A stretch of 7,944 bases of DNA from positions 1 through 7,944 of the forward strand of contig CATZYY010000107.1 of NCBI GenBank assembly GCA_958426425.1. The letters run 5' to 3'. The notes under the pieces were generated by a model, which did not search any database, had not been told where the DNA came from, and saw nothing but the letters and a program-made list of their open reading frames with translations. Position numbers and translations under genes: made by a program. Of this stretch, positions 1-5,089 are shown piece by piece (positions within the stretch are counted from its first letter, which is position 1; each line of letters starts with the position of its first letter). Source of the DNA: an uncultured Oscillospiraceae bacterium (GTDB lineage Bacteria; Bacillota; Clostridia; Oscillospirales; Oscillospiraceae).

Positions 1-1068
1 GACTACATCTCCGCCAAGAAGATGCTGGAGCTGAAGGGGGACGTGTACACCTGCATGGGCTGCCGGTCCTTCCTGACCCCGGACCGGTTCACCGACGCCG
101 GCATCGGCAACATCGCAAACGCCGGCAACTATGAGCCCGGCAAGCACAAGTACTACGGCCGGTTCAACCAGGGCGTGGTGACCATCAACCTGCCCGATGT
201 GGCCCTTTCCTCCGGCGGGGATGTGGACAAGTTCTGGTCCATCTTCGATGAGCGGCTGGAGCTGTGCCACCGGGCGCTGCTGTGCCGCCACGAGCGGCTG
301 AAGGGTACCCTCTCCGACGTGGCACCCATCCTCTGGCAGTACGGCGCCTGCGCCCGCCTGAAAAAGGGCCAGCCCATCGACGAGCTCCTCTACCACGGCT
401 ACTCCACCATCTCCCTGGGCTATGCCGGCCTCTATGAGTGCGTGAAGTACATGACCGGCAAGAGCCACACGGACCCGGCCGCCACCCCCTTCGCCCTGGA
501 GGTCATGGAGCACATGAATGAGGTCTGCCGGAAGTGGAAGGCCGAGAGCGACATCGACTTCTCCCTCTACGGCACGCCTCTGGAATCCACCACCTACAAG
601 TTCGCCAAGTGCCTCCAGCGCCGTTTCGGCGTCATCGAGGGCATCACCGACAAGGGCTATATCACCAACAGCTACCACGTCCACGTCACCGAGGAAATCA
701 ACGCCTTCGACAAACTGAAATTTGAGGCCCAGTTCCAACACCTCTCCCCCGGCGGCGCCATCAGCTACGTGGAGGTGCCGGACATGCAGAACAACCTGGA
801 GGCTGTTCTGGCGGTGATGCAGTTCATTTACGACAACATCATCTACGCCGAGCTCAACACCAAGAGCGACTATTGTCAGGTGTGCGGCTGGGACGGAGAG
901 ATCCAGATTGCCGAGGAAAACGGCAAGCTGATCTGGAAGTGCCCCAAGTGCGGCAACACAGACCAGGACAAGATGAACGTGGCCCGGCGGACCTGCGGCT
1001 ACATCGGGACCCAGTTCTGGAACCAGGGCCGGACCCAGGAGATCCGGGACCGGGTGCTGCATCTTTAA
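1..1068 (+). CDS. nrdD: Anaerobic ribonucleoside-triphosphate reductase (class III), C-terminal half, 5' end outside window
   Basis: This glycyl-radical enzyme reduces ribonucleoside triphosphates to dNTPs in the cytoplasm under anaerobic conditions. The reading frame is open from base 1 (355 codons in the window), so the gene starts upstream; full-length NrdD is usually about 600-780 aa and this is roughly the C-terminal half. Three diagnostic blocks are visible (numbering from base 1). A CMGCR loop has Cys18 and Cys21, matching the family's finger loop that carries the thiyl-radical cysteine. A four-cysteine zinc site has Cys292/Cys295 and Cys314/Cys317 (CQVCG ... CPKCG). The terminal glycyl-radical motif RTCGYIG is followed by FWNQGR, with the radical glycine at Gly333 (codon 997-999). 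No frameshift or missing key residue is seen. It lies upstream of its activase nrdG on the same strand, but with an unusually long 406-nt spacer. Identification is very secure. Confidence 0.96.
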   Translation, partial: DYISAKKMLELKGDVYTCMGCRSFLTPDRFTDAGIGNIANAGNYEPGKHKYYGRFNQGVVTINLPDVALSSGGDVDKFWSIFDERLELCHRALLCRHERLKGTLSDVAPILWQYGACARLKKGQPIDELLYHGYSTISLGYAGLYECVKYMTGKSHTDPAATPFALEVMEHMNEVCRKWKAESDIDFSLYGTPLESTTYKFAKCLQRRFGVIEGITDKGYITNSYHVHVTEEINAFDKLKFEAQFQHLSPGGAISYVEVPDMQNNLEAVLAVMQFIYDNIIYAELNTKSDYCQVCGWDGEIQIAEENGKLIWKCPKCGNTDQDKMNVARRTCGYIGTQFWNQGRTQEIRDRVLHL

Positions 1069-1073
1069 GATAT

Positions 1074-1100
1074 TCCAGGGGGGATCTTATCCCCCCTGGA
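1074..1100 (+). terminator. Perfect inverted repeat just after nrdD; possible terminator or mRNA 3'-end hairpin
   Basis: A 12-bp perfect stem (1074-1085 with 1089-1100) closed by a 3-nt loop starts 6 nt after the nrdD stop codon. The stem contains six consecutive G-C pairs. No T-tract follows on either strand, so it is not a textbook intrinsic terminator. It could stabilise the nrdD 3' end or attenuate transcription into nrdG. Confidence 0.45.
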
Positions 1101-1152
1101 TACGCAGGGCCCGCGCCGCCGGAGCGGCACAGTCCCTGCGATACCCCCCTCA

Positions 1153-1169
1153 CCCGCTCACAGAGCGGG
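1153..1169. repeat. Hairpin, 7-bp stem, 3-nt loop
   Basis: CCCGCTC (1153-1159) pairs perfectly with GAGCGGG (1163-1169) around the loop ACA. It is the first of three closely spaced hairpins in the nrdD-nrdG spacer. No T-tract follows. Confidence 0.6.
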
Positions 1170-1172
1170 CGG

Positions 1173-1192
1173 CTGCCCGCCAGTGCGGGCAG
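1173..1192. repeat. Hairpin, 8-bp stem, 4-nt loop
   Basis: CTGCCCGC (1173-1180) pairs perfectly with GCGGGCAG (1185-1192) around CAGT. It begins 3 nt after the preceding hairpin and lies just before the first direct-repeat copy. No T-tract follows. Confidence 0.6.
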
Positions 1193-1203
1193 GCAGTGGT
1201 GTG

Positions 1204-1271
1204 CCGTGCAGGCGCATGTCCTGCCCGGCACAAGCTGTTTTTCCCGAGGCACACGTCCCCGGAAAAAACAA
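1204..1271. repeat. Direct repeat, copy 1
   Basis: The copy has two conserved blocks. Block A (1204-1230, 27 nt) matches 1305-1331 with a single mismatch (A1210 versus G1311). Block B (1255-1271, 17 nt, ending GGAAAAAACAA) matches 1351-1367 with one mismatch. The segment between the blocks is 24 nt here and 19 nt in copy 2 and is poorly conserved. The offset between copies is 101 nt for block A and 96 nt for block B; neither is a multiple of three and they differ, which argues against a coding repeat. Block A can fold on itself (GTGC 1206-1209 with GCAC 1228-1231, then GG with CC). Confidence 0.8.
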
Positions 1272-1277
1272 TTTGAA

Positions 1278-1296
1278 TCAGCGCCCCAGGCGCTGA
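1278..1296. repeat. Hairpin, 8-bp stem, 3-nt loop, between the two repeat copies
   Basis: TCAGCGCC (1278-1285) pairs perfectly with GGCGCTGA (1289-1296) around CCA. It sits directly between the two direct-repeat copies. Confidence 0.6.
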
Positions 1297-1304
1297 CAGG
1301 CGCT

Positions 1305-1367
1305 CCGTGCGGGCGCATGTCCTGCCCGGCATGGATTTTATCGTGCGCAGGTCCCTGGAAAAAACAA
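1305..1367. repeat. Direct repeat, copy 2, with strong hairpin
   Basis: This is the second copy of the repeat at 1204-1271, with block A at 1305-1331 and block B at 1351-1367. Block A and the next three bases fold into a 10-bp stem, 1305-1314 with 1324-1334, with one bulged G (1328), one G-U pair (1307/1332) and a 9-nt loop. The loop sequence GCATGTCCT is identical in both copies. A third, very degenerate relative may lie near 1411-1450, but I cannot support it firmly. Confidence 0.8.
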
Positions 1368-1474
1368 CTTCCATGTATACTCTGGGGCACACCGGGAAGT
1401 GTGGAGCAGGTATCAGTGCCGCCCGACACGGATTCCATTTTTTACACCGGCAGTGGAAAGTTGGGAAGATAATC

Positions 1475-2008
1475 ATGTATTACGGAGAGATCAAAAACTG
1501 CGATATCGCCAACGGCGAAGGGGTACGGGTGACACTGTTCGTCTCCGGCTGCACCAACCGCTGCAAGGGCTGCTTCCAGCCCCAGACCTGGGACTTCTGC
1601 TACGGGCAGCCCTTCACAGCGGAAACGGAGGAGCGGCTTCTCTCCCTGCTCTCCCCCAGCTATATCAGCGGATTGACCCTGCTGGGAGGCGAGCCCTTTG
1701 AACCGGAGAACCAGCGGGCGCTGGTGCCCTTCCTGCGGCGGGTCCGGGCCGCCTATCCCCAAAAGACCATCTGGGGCTTCAGCGGCTTTACCTATGAGGA
1801 GCTGACCACCTATGGCACCCATCCCCGCTGCGAGGTGACGGACGAGATGCTGTCGCTGCTGGACGTGCTGGTGGACGGCCGGTTCGTGGAGGAGCGGAAG
1901 GACATCTCCCTGCGGTTCCGGGGCAGCTCCAACCAGCGCCTGATCGATCTGAACGCCACCCGGGCGGCGGGGGAGCTGCGGTTTCTGCCGGACCGGGAGA
2001 GAACATAA
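1475..2008 (+). CDS. nrdG: Anaerobic ribonucleoside-triphosphate reductase activating protein (radical SAM)
   Basis: NrdG uses a [4Fe-4S] cluster and S-adenosylmethionine to generate the glycyl radical on NrdD. The 177-aa protein has the usual short NrdG length. It carries the radical-SAM cysteine motif CX3CX2C (Cys26, Cys30, Cys33; CTNRCKGC) with a preceding TLFVSG strand, and the SAM-contacting GGEPF motif at residues 71-75. The N-terminus MYYGEIKNCDIANGEGVR is typical of the family. I chose the ATG at 1475 because it begins at the family's usual position and has a GGGAAG ribosome binding site at 1463-1468; the frame stays open upstream to 1307, but that part encodes the repeat-rich spacer. 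It probably belongs to the same transcription unit as nrdD, though the structured spacer could allow separate control. It ends before a strong terminator. Confidence 0.95.
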   Translation: MYYGEIKNCDIANGEGVRVTLFVSGCTNRCKGCFQPQTWDFCYGQPFTAETEERLLSLLSPSYISGLTLLGGEPFEPENQRALVPFLRRVRAAYPQKTIWGFSGFTYEELTTYGTHPRCEVTDEMLSLLDVLVDGRFVEERKDISLRFRGSSNQRLIDLNATRAAGELRFLPDRERT

Positions 2009-2073
2009 ATGATGTCAGTCACCCCCATACGTTCCGTCAAAGGCCATTCCCTTTGCGGCAGCGGAAAGATTGC

Positions 2074-2106
2074 AAAACAGGAGAGGCATTGCCTCTCCTG
2101 TTTTTT
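2074..2106 (+). terminator. Intrinsic terminator after nrdG, possibly bidirectional
   Basis: A perfect 14-bp stem (2074-2087 with 2091-2104) with a 3-nt ATT loop is followed by a run of six T (2101-2106) on the plus strand. It lies 66 nt after the nrdG stop. On the minus strand the same stem ends in four T, so it may also stop transcripts of the convergent hydrolase operon that ends at 2198. Confidence 0.9.
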
Positions 2107-2197
2107 GCTGTTTTCTCAAATCGCCGCTTGTCTGGTCCTGGTTCAAACCACAATCAAGTCTTTGATGCCCGGCATCTTTCTGTAACGGGTTCTCACT

Positions 2198-2860
2198 TTA
2201 CAGCTCCAGTGTCTCCCCAGGCTGCAGCACCTTGGCTGGGAATCCATCGGCCTGAACCGCCGAGGCGAAAGCATCGCCGTCCTGGACGATGGGCGGCATG
2301 GTGTTGAAATGCATGGGAATGGTGAGGCCGGGACGGATCATCTCCACCGCCCGCAGGGCATCCTCCGGCCCCATGGTGTAGAAGTCCCCGATGGGCAGCA
2401 GGGCCACATCGATTCCCTCCGCCGCCAGCAGAGCCATATCACTGGTCAAAGCGGTGTCTCCGGCGTGATAGATTTTCTTGCCCCCCATTTCAAAGAGGAA
2501 ACCGCAGGCAAGGCCGCCGGCCACGCCGCTGCCGTGGATGGCGGCGGTCAGCTTCACCCGTCCGAAGGGCGTTTTGGTCCAGCCGCCCAGATTGCCGGAC
2601 ACCACGGAGATCCCGGCGGGCACAAACACGGCCTCGCCCAGCTCAATGGGGCAGCAGACCTGGGCACCGGTGCGGCGGGCGATGGACACCGCGTCCCCCA
2701 CGTGGTCCCCGTGGCCGTGGGTGACGAAGATCATGTCCGCCTCCACTTCATCAGCAGACACTGCCGCCAGGGGGTTCCCAGTCAGGTAGGGGTCCACCAG
2801 GGCCTTGTGAGCGCCGTCATTCAGCAGGAAGCAGGCGTGCCCCAAAAATTGAATCTTCAT
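2198..2860 (-). CDS. UPF0173-type metal-dependent hydrolase (metallo-beta-lactamase fold)
   Basis: This is a 220-aa cytoplasmic hydrolase of the metallo-beta-lactamase superfamily, closest in layout to the UPF0173/YtkL group, whose physiological substrate is not established. The metal-binding signature HGHGDH is at residues 48-53, with further likely ligands at His109, Asp135 (in HAGDT) and His184 (in PMHFNT). The start MKIQFLGHACF at 2860 matches the family's beginning and has a GAGGAGA ribosome binding site 7-8 nt upstream; a TTG six codons earlier is inside that site and is rejected. The gene is last in a four-gene minus-strand operon, 42 nt downstream of the alcohol dehydrogenase. There is no signal peptide. 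The fold and family are clear; the specific reaction is unknown. Confidence 0.92.
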   Translation of the reverse strand: MKIQFLGHACFLLNDGAHKALVDPYLTGNPLAAVSADEVEADMIFVTHGHGDHVGDAVSIARRTGAQVCCPIELGEAVFVPAGISVVSGNLGGWTKTPFGRVKLTAAIHGSGVAGGLACGFLFEMGGKKIYHAGDTALTSDMALLAAEGIDVALLPIGDFYTMGPEDALRAVEMIRPGLTIPMHFNTMPPIVQDGDAFASAVQADGFPAKVLQPGETLEL

Positions 2861-2902
2861 GTTCCGATCTCCTCTCAATATTCTTGGCTAAAAAACTTGC
2901 GG

Positions 2903-3937
2903 TCACGGTTTTACGGCCACTTTGATGACGCCGTCCCGGCGGTATTCAAAAAGGTCGTAGGCCGCCTGGATATCCCTCAGGGGATAGGTATGGGTGATGA
3001 GGGCCGTGGTGTCCAGCTTTCCGGCGGCAATCAGGTCCAGGATCTCGGCGCAGCGGCAGCCGTCCACGCCGCCGGTTTTGAAGGTCAGGTTTTTCCCGTA
3101 CATCTCCGGCAGAGGCAGCACCTGGGGCTGGTCATACAGAGCCACGACCACCACCACGGCGTTGGGCCGGGCGCACTGCCAGGCAAGGCGGAAGGTATCC
3201 TCTCCGCCGGCCACTTCCAGCACCACGTCGGCGCCGCCGTGGGTACTGCGTAACCGGACGGCCTCCTTCACTTCCTCCGGCCCCACCACGGTCACGCCGG
3301 GGTAATGGGTCTCCACAAAGGCCCGGCGGGCCGGGTCCTTTTCGCAGACCACCACCTGCCCCGGCTCTTTCAGCAGCACGCACTGAAGGGTGCAGATGCC
3401 TGTGGGGCCTGCTCCCAGAATGAGCACCGTGTCACCCGGTGAAATCTCCCCAATGTCGGCGGCCCAGTACCCGGTAGCCAAAATATCCCCCACAAACAGG
3501 GCCTGGGCATCGGTGACGGGATCGGGGATCTTGGTCAGCCCCTGGTCGGCATAGGGCACCCGGACATATTCCGCCTGTCCGCCGTCGATCCGGCAGCCCA
3601 GGGCCCAGCCGCCGTTGGGGTCCGTGCAGTTGTTGACCCAGCCGTGGCGGCAGAAGAAGCATGTCCCGCAGAAGGTCTCCACATTCACCGCCACCCGGTC
3701 TCCGGGCCGCAGATTCTTCACGGCGGGACCTGTCTCCTCCACCACTCCCACCATCTCATGGCCCACGGTGATGCCGGGCACCGCCCGGGGCACGGAGCCG
3801 TGCAGAATGTGCAGGTCGCTGGTGCAGATGCTGGACAGCGTCACCCGCACCAGGGCGTCCCGCTCCTCCAGCAGCGCCGGTTTCGGCTTTTCCATCAGGG
3901 CAAAGTGCCCCGGCGCCACATACGTATAGGCCAACAT
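2903..3937 (-). CDS. Zinc-dependent medium-chain alcohol dehydrogenase (MDR superfamily)
   Basis: This is a 344-aa NAD(P)-dependent oxidoreductase of the zinc-containing alcohol/polyol/threonine dehydrogenase type. The catalytic-zinc residues are visible: Cys38 (CTSDLH), His60-Glu61 (GHEMVGVV) and Asp151 (GDILATGYW), the same Cys/His/Glu/Asp pattern as in clostridial secondary alcohol dehydrogenases. A separate structural-zinc lobe has Cys90, Cys93, Cys96 and Cys104. The Rossmann nucleotide motif GAGPTG is at 175-180, and Glu199 at the end of the second strand suggests NAD(H) rather than NADP(H). The start at 3937 has an AGGAGG ribosome binding site at 3946-3951. It is third in the four-gene operon. 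The true substrate (alcohol, polyol or amino alcohol) cannot be decided from sequence. Confidence 0.94.
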   Translation of the reverse strand: MLAYTYVAPGHFALMEKPKPALLEERDALVRVTLSSICTSDLHILHGSVPRAVPGITVGHEMVGVVEETGPAVKNLRPGDRVAVNVETFCGTCFFCRHGWVNNCTDPNGGWALGCRIDGGQAEYVRVPYADQGLTKIPDPVTDAQALFVGDILATGYWAADIGEISPGDTVLILGAGPTGICTLQCVLLKEPGQVVVCEKDPARRAFVETHYPGVTVVGPEEVKEAVRLRSTHGGADVVLEVAGGEDTFRLAWQCARPNAVVVVVALYDQPQVLPLPEMYGKNLTFKTGGVDGCRCAEILDLIAAGKLDTTALITHTYPLRDIQAAYDLFEYRRDGVIKVAVKP

Positions 3938-3967
3938 CTCCGTTTCCTCCTGTATCGTATTTCCCCT

Positions 3968-4300
3968 TTACACATTCATTTCCAGAAGGGGAATTATATG
4001 AATGACCGGCTCTTCGTAGGGGTGTACCCGCCGCACCGCCGCCACAGTCTCCTCAGCCCGGTCCCGGCGGCAAAGAACCTCCACCTTCACCTCCGGCTCC
4101 CGGCTCAGCTCTCCCTCCCGGCCAAGATACGGCACGGCACCCGGCAGAGGACGCCAGCAGCCGGTGACGGGTGCATAGGAAAAACAGCCTTCGTACCTCC
4201 CCACATGTCCGGCATCCACGGACCGCAGCGCCTCCGCCACGGCCTCCAGGTGACTCTCAGGAACGAAGATCTCCAGCTTGCAGTTGGCGCTCTCCGTCAT
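3968..4300 (-). CDS. YqfO/NIF3 insert-domain-like small protein
   Basis: This 110-aa protein resembles the stand-alone YqfO-type (CutA-like ferredoxin-fold) domain that is otherwise an insert in NIF3/YqfO proteins. Supporting signs are the KLEIFVPESHLEAVAEAL opening, a GxxGRYEGCFSY segment, and the closing HPYEEPVIHIIPL, which matches the family's conserved HPYEEP motif. Its function is not established; a small-ligand or metal-binding role is often suggested for the fold. The start at 4300 (ATG) overlaps the TGA stop of the upstream acidic gene by four bases (ATGA), which decides the start and implies translational coupling. Longer in-frame starts to 4375 would encode a low-complexity Gly/Pro/Ala stretch antisense-like in composition and are rejected. 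The dehydrogenase gene follows after 30 nt. Confidence 0.85.
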   Translation of the reverse strand: MTESANCKLEIFVPESHLEAVAEALRSVDAGHVGRYEGCFSYAPVTGCWRPLPGAVPYLGREGELSREPEVKVEVLCRRDRAEETVAAVRRVHPYEEPVIHIIPLLEMNV

Positions 4301-4515
4301 GGCTCGCCCAGCTCCTCCAGCCGGTCCAGCAGGTCGTCCGCCCGGTCCTCCAGCTCCTCGTGGCGGTCGCCCCACTCCTCGTATTCCTCGCTGTCCATGT
4401 CCTCCGGCTCCTCCAGGTCCAGCTCCGCAATCTCCCGCCGCACCTGCTCCAGTTCCTCCAGCAGCGCCTGCCGCCTGTCTCCATCCGGAGAGGAAAATTC
4501 CATAATCCGGCCCAT
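4297..4515 (-). CDS. Small, very acidic coiled-coil-like protein of unknown function
   Basis: The predicted protein is 72 aa and is dominated by Glu, Asp, Leu and Arg. Residues about 12-31 (RRQALLEELEQVRREIAELD) and 52-70 (HEELEDRADDLLDRLEEL) have heptad-like spacing of Leu/Ile and should form helices, probably an antiparallel or intermolecular coiled coil, joined by an acidic linker rich in Glu/Asp/Met/Ser/Tyr. There is no signal peptide, membrane segment or known catalytic motif. I chose the ATG at 4515 because it has a near-perfect AAGGAGG ribosome binding site (4522-4528) and lies about 25 nt downstream of the operon promoter. It is the first gene of the minus-strand operon, and its stop overlaps the start of the YqfO-like gene (ATGA). 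I do not recognise a named family. Confidence 0.82.
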   Translation of the reverse strand: MGRIMEFSSPDGDRRQALLEELEQVRREIAELDLEEPEDMDSEEYEEWGDRHEELEDRADDLLDRLEELGEP

Positions 4516-4545
4516 GACGCGCCTCCTTCCCTTGGGTTTGTATCT

Positions 4546-4573
4546 ATTGTACCAGACTTCCGCGGTTTTGCAA
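4546..4573 (-). promoter_or_regulatory. Sigma-A-type promoter of the four-gene minus-strand operon
   Basis: Reading the minus strand, TTGCAA (4573-4568) is followed after 16 nt by TACAAT (4551-4546). The -10 is preceded by TGG, giving an extended -10 (TGnTACAAT). Transcription would start near 4539, about 11 nt before the AAGGAGG of the first gene. It is back-to-back with the MarR promoter, with 14 bp between the two -35 hexamers. Confidence 0.75.
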
Positions 4574-4587
4574 CCGTTCCCGGGGGA

Positions 4588-4616
4588 TTGACATGGCCCC
4601 GGCTTTGCCATATAAT
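4588..4616 (+). promoter_or_regulatory. Consensus sigma-A promoter of the marR-like/yczE-like operon
   Basis: TTGACA (4588-4593) and TATAAT (4611-4616) are both perfect consensus hexamers separated by the optimal 17 nt. Such a strong promoter in front of a MarR gene is expected to be held down by a repressor; the palindrome overlapping the -10 fits that. Confidence 0.9.
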
Positions 4617-4647
4617 AAGCACCATTATTATTAGAAGCCTTATTATA
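4611..4647. promoter_or_regulatory. Probable MarR operator: overlapping inverted repeats on the -10 and start region
   Basis: Two overlapping AT-rich palindromes are present. The compact one is ATAATAA (4612-4618), a 6-nt gap, then TTATTAT (4625-4631): 20 bp overall, the usual size of a MarR operator. The wider one pairs TATAATAAG (4611-4619) with CTTATTATA (4639-4647) across 19 nt. Both cover the -10 and the likely start site, so bound protein would block RNA polymerase. Autoregulation by the adjacent MarR-like protein is an inference from position and symmetry. Confidence 0.7.
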
Positions 4648-4656
4648 TGGAGGCTT
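4635..4656 (+). promoter_or_regulatory. Small hairpin overlapping the marR-like ribosome binding site
   Basis: AAGCCT (4635-4640) can pair with AGGCTT (4651-4656) around a 10-nt loop. The ribosome binding site GGAGG (4649-4653) for the ATG at 4661 lies half in the stem, half in the loop. The stem is short, so a role in translation is possible but not strong. Confidence 0.35.
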
Positions 4657-4660
4657 ACAA

Positions 4661-5089
4661 ATGACTTCCCTGCACTACCTGCTGATGCGCTCTCACTCCC
4701 TGCTCAACCGCCGGATTTTAGAGGAGGCGGCAGAGCTGGGCCTCTCACCGGGACAGCCCAAGGTCCTGGAGTACCTGCGGCTTCACGGTACCCAGAACCA
4801 GCGGTCCATCGCCGACTATTGCCGCATCGAACCTGCCACGGTAGGCAGCATTCTCACCCGCATGGAGGAAGCAGGTCTGGTGGAGCGGCGCCAAAAGCCC
4901 GGAGACCGGCGGGCGCTGTACGTGTCCCTGACCGCCGCGGGAGAATCGGCGGCAGAGGCGGTGGCTCAGCTGTTTGACCGGGCGGACCGACAGGCCTCCT
5001 CTCTTTTGACGCAGGCGGAAACCGAACATCTGACGGCTCTGCTGGAAAAGGTCTGTGCCGCCCTGCCGGAGGAGGTGATCCAGGGATGA
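4661..5089 (+). CDS. MarR-family transcriptional regulator
   Basis: This is a 142-aa winged-helix DNA-binding protein, the normal MarR length, expected to act as a homodimer that releases DNA on binding a small ligand or on oxidation. The HTH comprises the segment QRSIADYCRIEPATVGSILTRM, with the recognition helix at about residues 58-71. The wing has the family signature DRRALYVSLTAAG at 82-94. The N- and C-terminal helices (about 1-27 and 95-138) form the usual dimerisation region. A cysteine at position 54 sits in the DNA-binding domain, but a redox role is only a guess. The ATG at 4661 has a GGAGG site 7 nt upstream. Its stop overlaps the next gene by four bases (ATGA), so the membrane protein downstream is its probable regulated target, together with itself. 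Confidence 0.93.
   Translation: MTSLHYLLMRSHSLLNRRILEEAAELGLSPGQPKVLEYLRLHGTQNQRSIADYCRIEPATVGSILTRMEEAGLVERRQKPGDRRALYVSLTAAGESAAEAVAQLFDRADRQASSLLTQAETEHLTALLEKVCAALPEEVIQG

Larger units (their letters stand above)
1069..1474. other. 406-nt hairpin-rich spacer between nrdD and nrdG
   Basis: This stretch contains no believable gene. The frames open across it on both strands are long only because the DNA is GC-rich: they lack a good ribosome binding site and run into nrdD or nrdG out of frame or as upstream extensions. It holds the post-nrdD inverted repeat, three further perfect hairpins (1153-1169, 1173-1192, 1278-1296) and two copies of an imperfect direct repeat (1204-1271, 1305-1367). 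A TATACT hexamer at 1376-1381 could be a -10 element for nrdG, but no convincing -35 sits at the right distance. nrdD and nrdG are usually nearly adjacent, so a spacer this long and structured is unusual. Confidence 0.7.

Noticed and set aside
1204..1367. CRISPR-like repeat pair
   Set aside because: There are only two imperfect copies with variable internal length and no uniform spacers or neighbouring cas genes.
854..1438. Long minus-strand frame (194 codons) across the end of nrdD and the spacer
   Set aside because: It is antisense to the conserved zinc and glycyl-radical region of nrdD, has a low-complexity Gly/Ser/Pro/Arg composition, and has no plausible ribosome binding site or family similarity.
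1307..1474. Upstream extension of nrdG in frame
   Set aside because: The extension covers one of the non-coding repeat copies, adds 56 residues foreign to NrdG, and the ATG at 1475 has both a ribosome binding site and the family N-terminus.
2140..2149. GGTTCAAACC resembling a tRNA T-arm
   Set aside because: No matching acceptor, D or anticodon arm can be built around it, and it lies directly after a terminator in a convergent gap.
2309..3253. Long plus-strand frame of 314 codons
   Set aside because: It lies antisense to the clearly recognisable UPF0173 hydrolase and zinc dehydrogenase, and its protein is rich in Gly/His/Gln, as expected for an antisense shadow of GC-rich genes.
3644..4591. 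Plus-strand frame of 315 codons with a Ser-rich stretch
   Set aside because: It is antisense to three minus-strand genes; the Ser run is the complement of Glu/Asp-rich codons in the small acidic gene.
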